Shown one piece after another: positions 14,818 through 16,770 of a DNA stretch of 16,770 bases. The stretch lies in NCBI GenBank assembly GCA_024400275.1, contig JAKSMY010000044.1, forward strand, positions 1-16,770, read 5' to 3'. The position numbers and the translations under genes are program-made. Source of the stretch: Paludibacteraceae bacterium (GTDB lineage Bacteria > Bacteroidota > Bacteroidia > Bacteroidales > Paludibacteraceae). The notes beneath the pieces were generated by a model. That model saw only the letters and a list, made by a program, of their open reading frames with translations. It had not been told where the DNA came from and ran no database searches. Each line of letters starts with the position of its first letter. Positions within the stretch are counted from its first letter, which is position 1.

Positions 14818-15510
14818 ATGTCAAAAAACATCGCCATCATATTAGCCGGCGGCTCTGGTTCCCGATTGGGGAACAGCACACCAAAGCAGTTCCTGCGGGT
14901 CGCAGGAAAACCCGTTATCGCACATTCCATCGATGTGTTTGAGCGCTGTGCCGAGATTGACGAAATAGGCATCGTCTCGCGTGCCGATTACATAGACGAG
15001 GTAAAACAGATTGTGGCACAATACGGCTACAAGAAAGTCACCCAAATCCTCTCCGGTGGGCAGGAACGTTACGACTCGTCTATGGCAGCCATCAATGCCT
15101 ATACCCAAGATGACGACCGCCTGCTTTTCCACGATGCCGTACGTCCGTTGGTCACGGAGCGCATTATTCACGATTGCGTACAGGCGCTCAGCACCTACAA
15201 TGCCGTGGATGTCGCCGTGCCCACCACAGACACCATCATTGAGGTAGATGACCACAATCATATTCTGCACACCCCCAATCGCGCTCAGTTGCGCAACGTG
15301 CAAACGCCACAATGCTTCAAGCGTAGCACTATCGCTCGCGCTTACCAACTGGCACTCGCAGACCCTCATTTCATGGCCACTGACGATTGCGGCGTGGTGC
15401 GTCATTACCTGCCGCAGGAACCTATCTTCGTCGTCAACGGGGAGCCCTTCAACATCAAACTCACGTATGCCGAAGACTTATTGTTATTAGAAACACTTTT
15501 GAATAGATAA
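14818..15510 (+). CDS. IspD/TarI-like cytidylyltransferase, probably CDP-alditol forming
   Basis: A 230-residue CTP-dependent nucleotidyltransferase of the IspD family. Visible motifs are ILAGGSGSRLG (8-18), the CTP-binding TPKQF (21-25), GGQERYDSS (80-88), HDAVRP (105-110), the TTDT loop (136-139), VQTPQCF (161-167) and GEPFNIKLT (208-216). The family includes the MEP-pathway enzyme IspD and ribitol-5-phosphate cytidylyltransferases (TarI/Bcs1, human ISPD/CRPPA). Sequence motifs alone do not separate them for me. Location inside a polysaccharide operon next to LicD favours CDP-ribitol or a related CDP-alditol, but a housekeeping IspD cannot be excluded without knowing whether another copy exists in the genome. 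It begins 1 nt after the glycosyltransferase stop and precedes a second flippase gene by 30 nt. Confidence 0.85.
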   Translation: MSKNIAIILAGGSGSRLGNSTPKQFLRVAGKPVIAHSIDVFERCAEIDEIGIVSRADYIDEVKQIVAQYGYKKVTQILSGGQERYDSSMAAINAYTQDDDRLLFHDAVRPLVTERIIHDCVQALSTYNAVDVAVPTTDTIIEVDDHNHILHTPNRAQLRNVQTPQCFKRSTIARAYQLALADPHFMATDDCGVVRHYLPQEPIFVVNGEPFNIKLTYAEDLLLLETLLNR

Positions 15511-15540
15511 TAAAAAATCGCTATCGCAAAAAACAATATA

Positions 15541-16770
15541 ATGAACCGCATCGAGAACATAGGTAAAAAAGACATTCTTTGGAGTTATGCTTCTACCATT
15601 TTTATGGTGGGAGCAGGGGTTATTTTGTTGCCTTTTATTCTCAACCAAATGGATGCTGAGACGGTAGGTATTTGGAATATTTTCCAAACGATTACCATGT
15701 TAGTGCTAATTTTAGACTTTGGTTTCCGTCCTTCGTTTGCACGCAATGTGTCGTATATTCTTTCTGGAGCCAAACATCTATTACGCGAGGGGGTTGAAAC
15801 GGTTTCTACTGATAATCAGTCAGATAATGCAATTGACTATTCGCTGCTCAAGGGGGCACTTATTGCCATGCGTCGCTTCTATCGTTGGTTAGCAATGGGG
15901 GCATTTGTCTTATTAGCAACATTGGGAACGGCATATCTTGTATATATATTAAGGAAATACAACGGCAGTCATCAAGATGTCATTATTGCGTGGATTATAC
16001 TCATTGCAATCAATTGCTACAATCTGTACACGCTCTATTACGATGCGCTCCTACTTGGCAAGGGCTATGTCAAACGAAGTCAACAAATCTCTATTTTGGC
16101 ACAAGCCATTTATTTGATTGTTGCCATCTCGCTCATCTATGCGGGATTAGGACTGACTGCCATTGTTTCGGCTCAGTTGCTTTCTACCGTTATTCGCCGT
16201 GTGGTTGTGTATCGCGTTTTCTTTACGCCGGAAATGAAGGCGGCATTATCTGCCGTTGAAGAACAGGATTCACACGCCATTTTATCTGCTATTTACCCCA
16301 ATGCCATCAAGGTCGGGCTGACACAGTTAGGAGGATTCTTTGTTACCCGATCTGCTATTTTCATTGGCTCTGCATTTCTTTCTTTGGAAGAAATTGCATG
16401 TTATGGCATTACCATACAAGTCATGGATGTCCTATCTCGTTGTGCCACCGTTTATTACCAAAGCATGACTCCTAAATTGGCACAATATCGTACTGAAAAC
16501 AATTGGACGGCTCTCCGTCAATCCTATATAATCAACGTCTTATCACTTGTTGCAACATTTGTTGTGTTAGGCACATTGTGGATTTGCTTGGGTGATTGGG
16601 CATTAGGTATTATTCATAGTCAAACTGCTTTTGTACCAACGGCTATGTTATTTACCATGCTCGTTATCAACTTATTAGAGCAGAATCACGCCACGGCAGC
16701 CGGCTTTATCATGGCGGACAATCGCCTTCCTTTCTTTATTCCCTCTCTTGTCAGCGGTGCCGCCACGATT
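15541..16770 (+). CDS. second flippase-like membrane protein (partial, cut by window end)
   Basis: An open frame of 410 codons runs from ATG 15541 to the last base of the window without a stop; the 3' end lies outside. The translation starts MNRIENIGKKDILWSYAST and shows many hydrophobic spans (for example 16-33, 48-60, 116-136, 142-157, 185-210). LPFILNQMDAETVGIWNIFQ at about 30-49 is typical of polysaccharide transporters of the MOP superfamily, where an acidic residue and Trp follow the first span. It is therefore another flippase-type protein, distinct in sequence from the Wzx at 11744. Having two in one operon is unusual. The start follows an AT-rich leader 30 nt after the cytidylyltransferase stop, so co-transcription is likely. 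Composition appears somewhat more AT-rich than the preceding genes. Confidence 0.82.
   Translation, partial: MNRIENIGKKDILWSYASTIFMVGAGVILLPFILNQMDAETVGIWNIFQTITMLVLILDFGFRPSFARNVSYILSGAKHLLREGVETVSTDNQSDNAIDYSLLKGALIAMRRFYRWLAMGAFVLLATLGTAYLVYILRKYNGSHQDVIIAWIILIAINCYNLYTLYYDALLLGKGYVKRSQQISILAQAIYLIVAISLIYAGLGLTAIVSAQLLSTVIRRVVVYRVFFTPEMKAALSAVEEQDSHAILSAIYPNAIKVGLTQLGGFFVTRSAIFIGSAFLSLEEIACYGITIQVMDVLSRCATVYYQSMTPKLAQYRTENNWTALRQSYIINVLSLVATFVVLGTLWICLGDWALGIIHSQTAFVPTAMLFTMLVINLLEQNHATAAGFIMADNRLPFFIPSLVSGAATI

Noticed and set aside
15885..16259. 124-codon plus-strand frame
   Set aside because: It is out of frame inside the second flippase, whose own frame is open from 15541 to the window end.

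Overview
The window looks like chromosomal DNA of a member of the Bacteroidota, most likely order Bacteroidales. Four promoters match the Bacteroidota sigma-factor consensus (a TTTG/TTG -33 box, exactly 20 nt, then TAnnTTTG). Gene starts lack Shine-Dalgarno sequences and follow AT-rich leaders. The gene content fits too: a DUF2723 membrane protein, a Bor-like lipoprotein, and a locus with a Wzx flippase and a nucleotide-sugar dehydrogenase.

Layout. (1) 1-288 has no gene but holds short repeats and a 13-bp inverted repeat. (2) 289-2757, minus strand, is a markedly AT-rich three-gene unit: six-helix membrane protein, small envelope protein of possible SRPBCC fold, secreted alpha/beta hydrolase. 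(3) 2771-3146, minus, is a Bor-like lipoprotein gene with a clean terminator. (4) 3262-3544, minus, is a structured non-coding RNA with its own promoter and terminator, best read as the Bacteroidales 6S RNA. (5) 3635-3759 is a nested inverted-repeat region between two divergent promoters. (6) 3763-6090, plus, is an operon of a small acidic protein, a lipid A-type acyltransferase (HtrB/LpxL-like) and a family 2 glycosyltransferase; both junctions are built from GAGTTTA/GATTAGAG short repeats that supply stop and start codons. (7) 6084-10242, minus, is a two-gene operon: a DUF2723 (GT117-like) membrane protein, then a CobW/COG0523 GTPase. (8) 10352-16770, plus, is a polysaccharide locus with its own promoter: UDP-HexNAc 6-dehydrogenase, Wzx-type flippase, LicD-family transferase, family 2 glycosyltransferase, IspD/TarI-like cytidylyltransferase and a second flippase cut by the window edge.

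How the genes work together. The last operon would oxidise a UDP-HexNAc to a uronic acid, assemble sugars on a lipid carrier, make a CDP-activated alditol (probably CDP-ribitol) and attach alditol phosphate through LicD, then flip the unit across the inner membrane. The acyltransferase and first glycosyltransferase also fit cell-envelope glycolipid synthesis.

The most interesting points are the 6S-like RNA whose 5' part can pair with its own terminator, the repeat-built gene junctions, the LicD plus CDP-alditol pair, and the foreign-looking AT-rich hydrolase unit. No tRNA, rRNA, CRISPR array or insertion sequence was seen. All family assignments come from reading motifs by eye; no database search was run.
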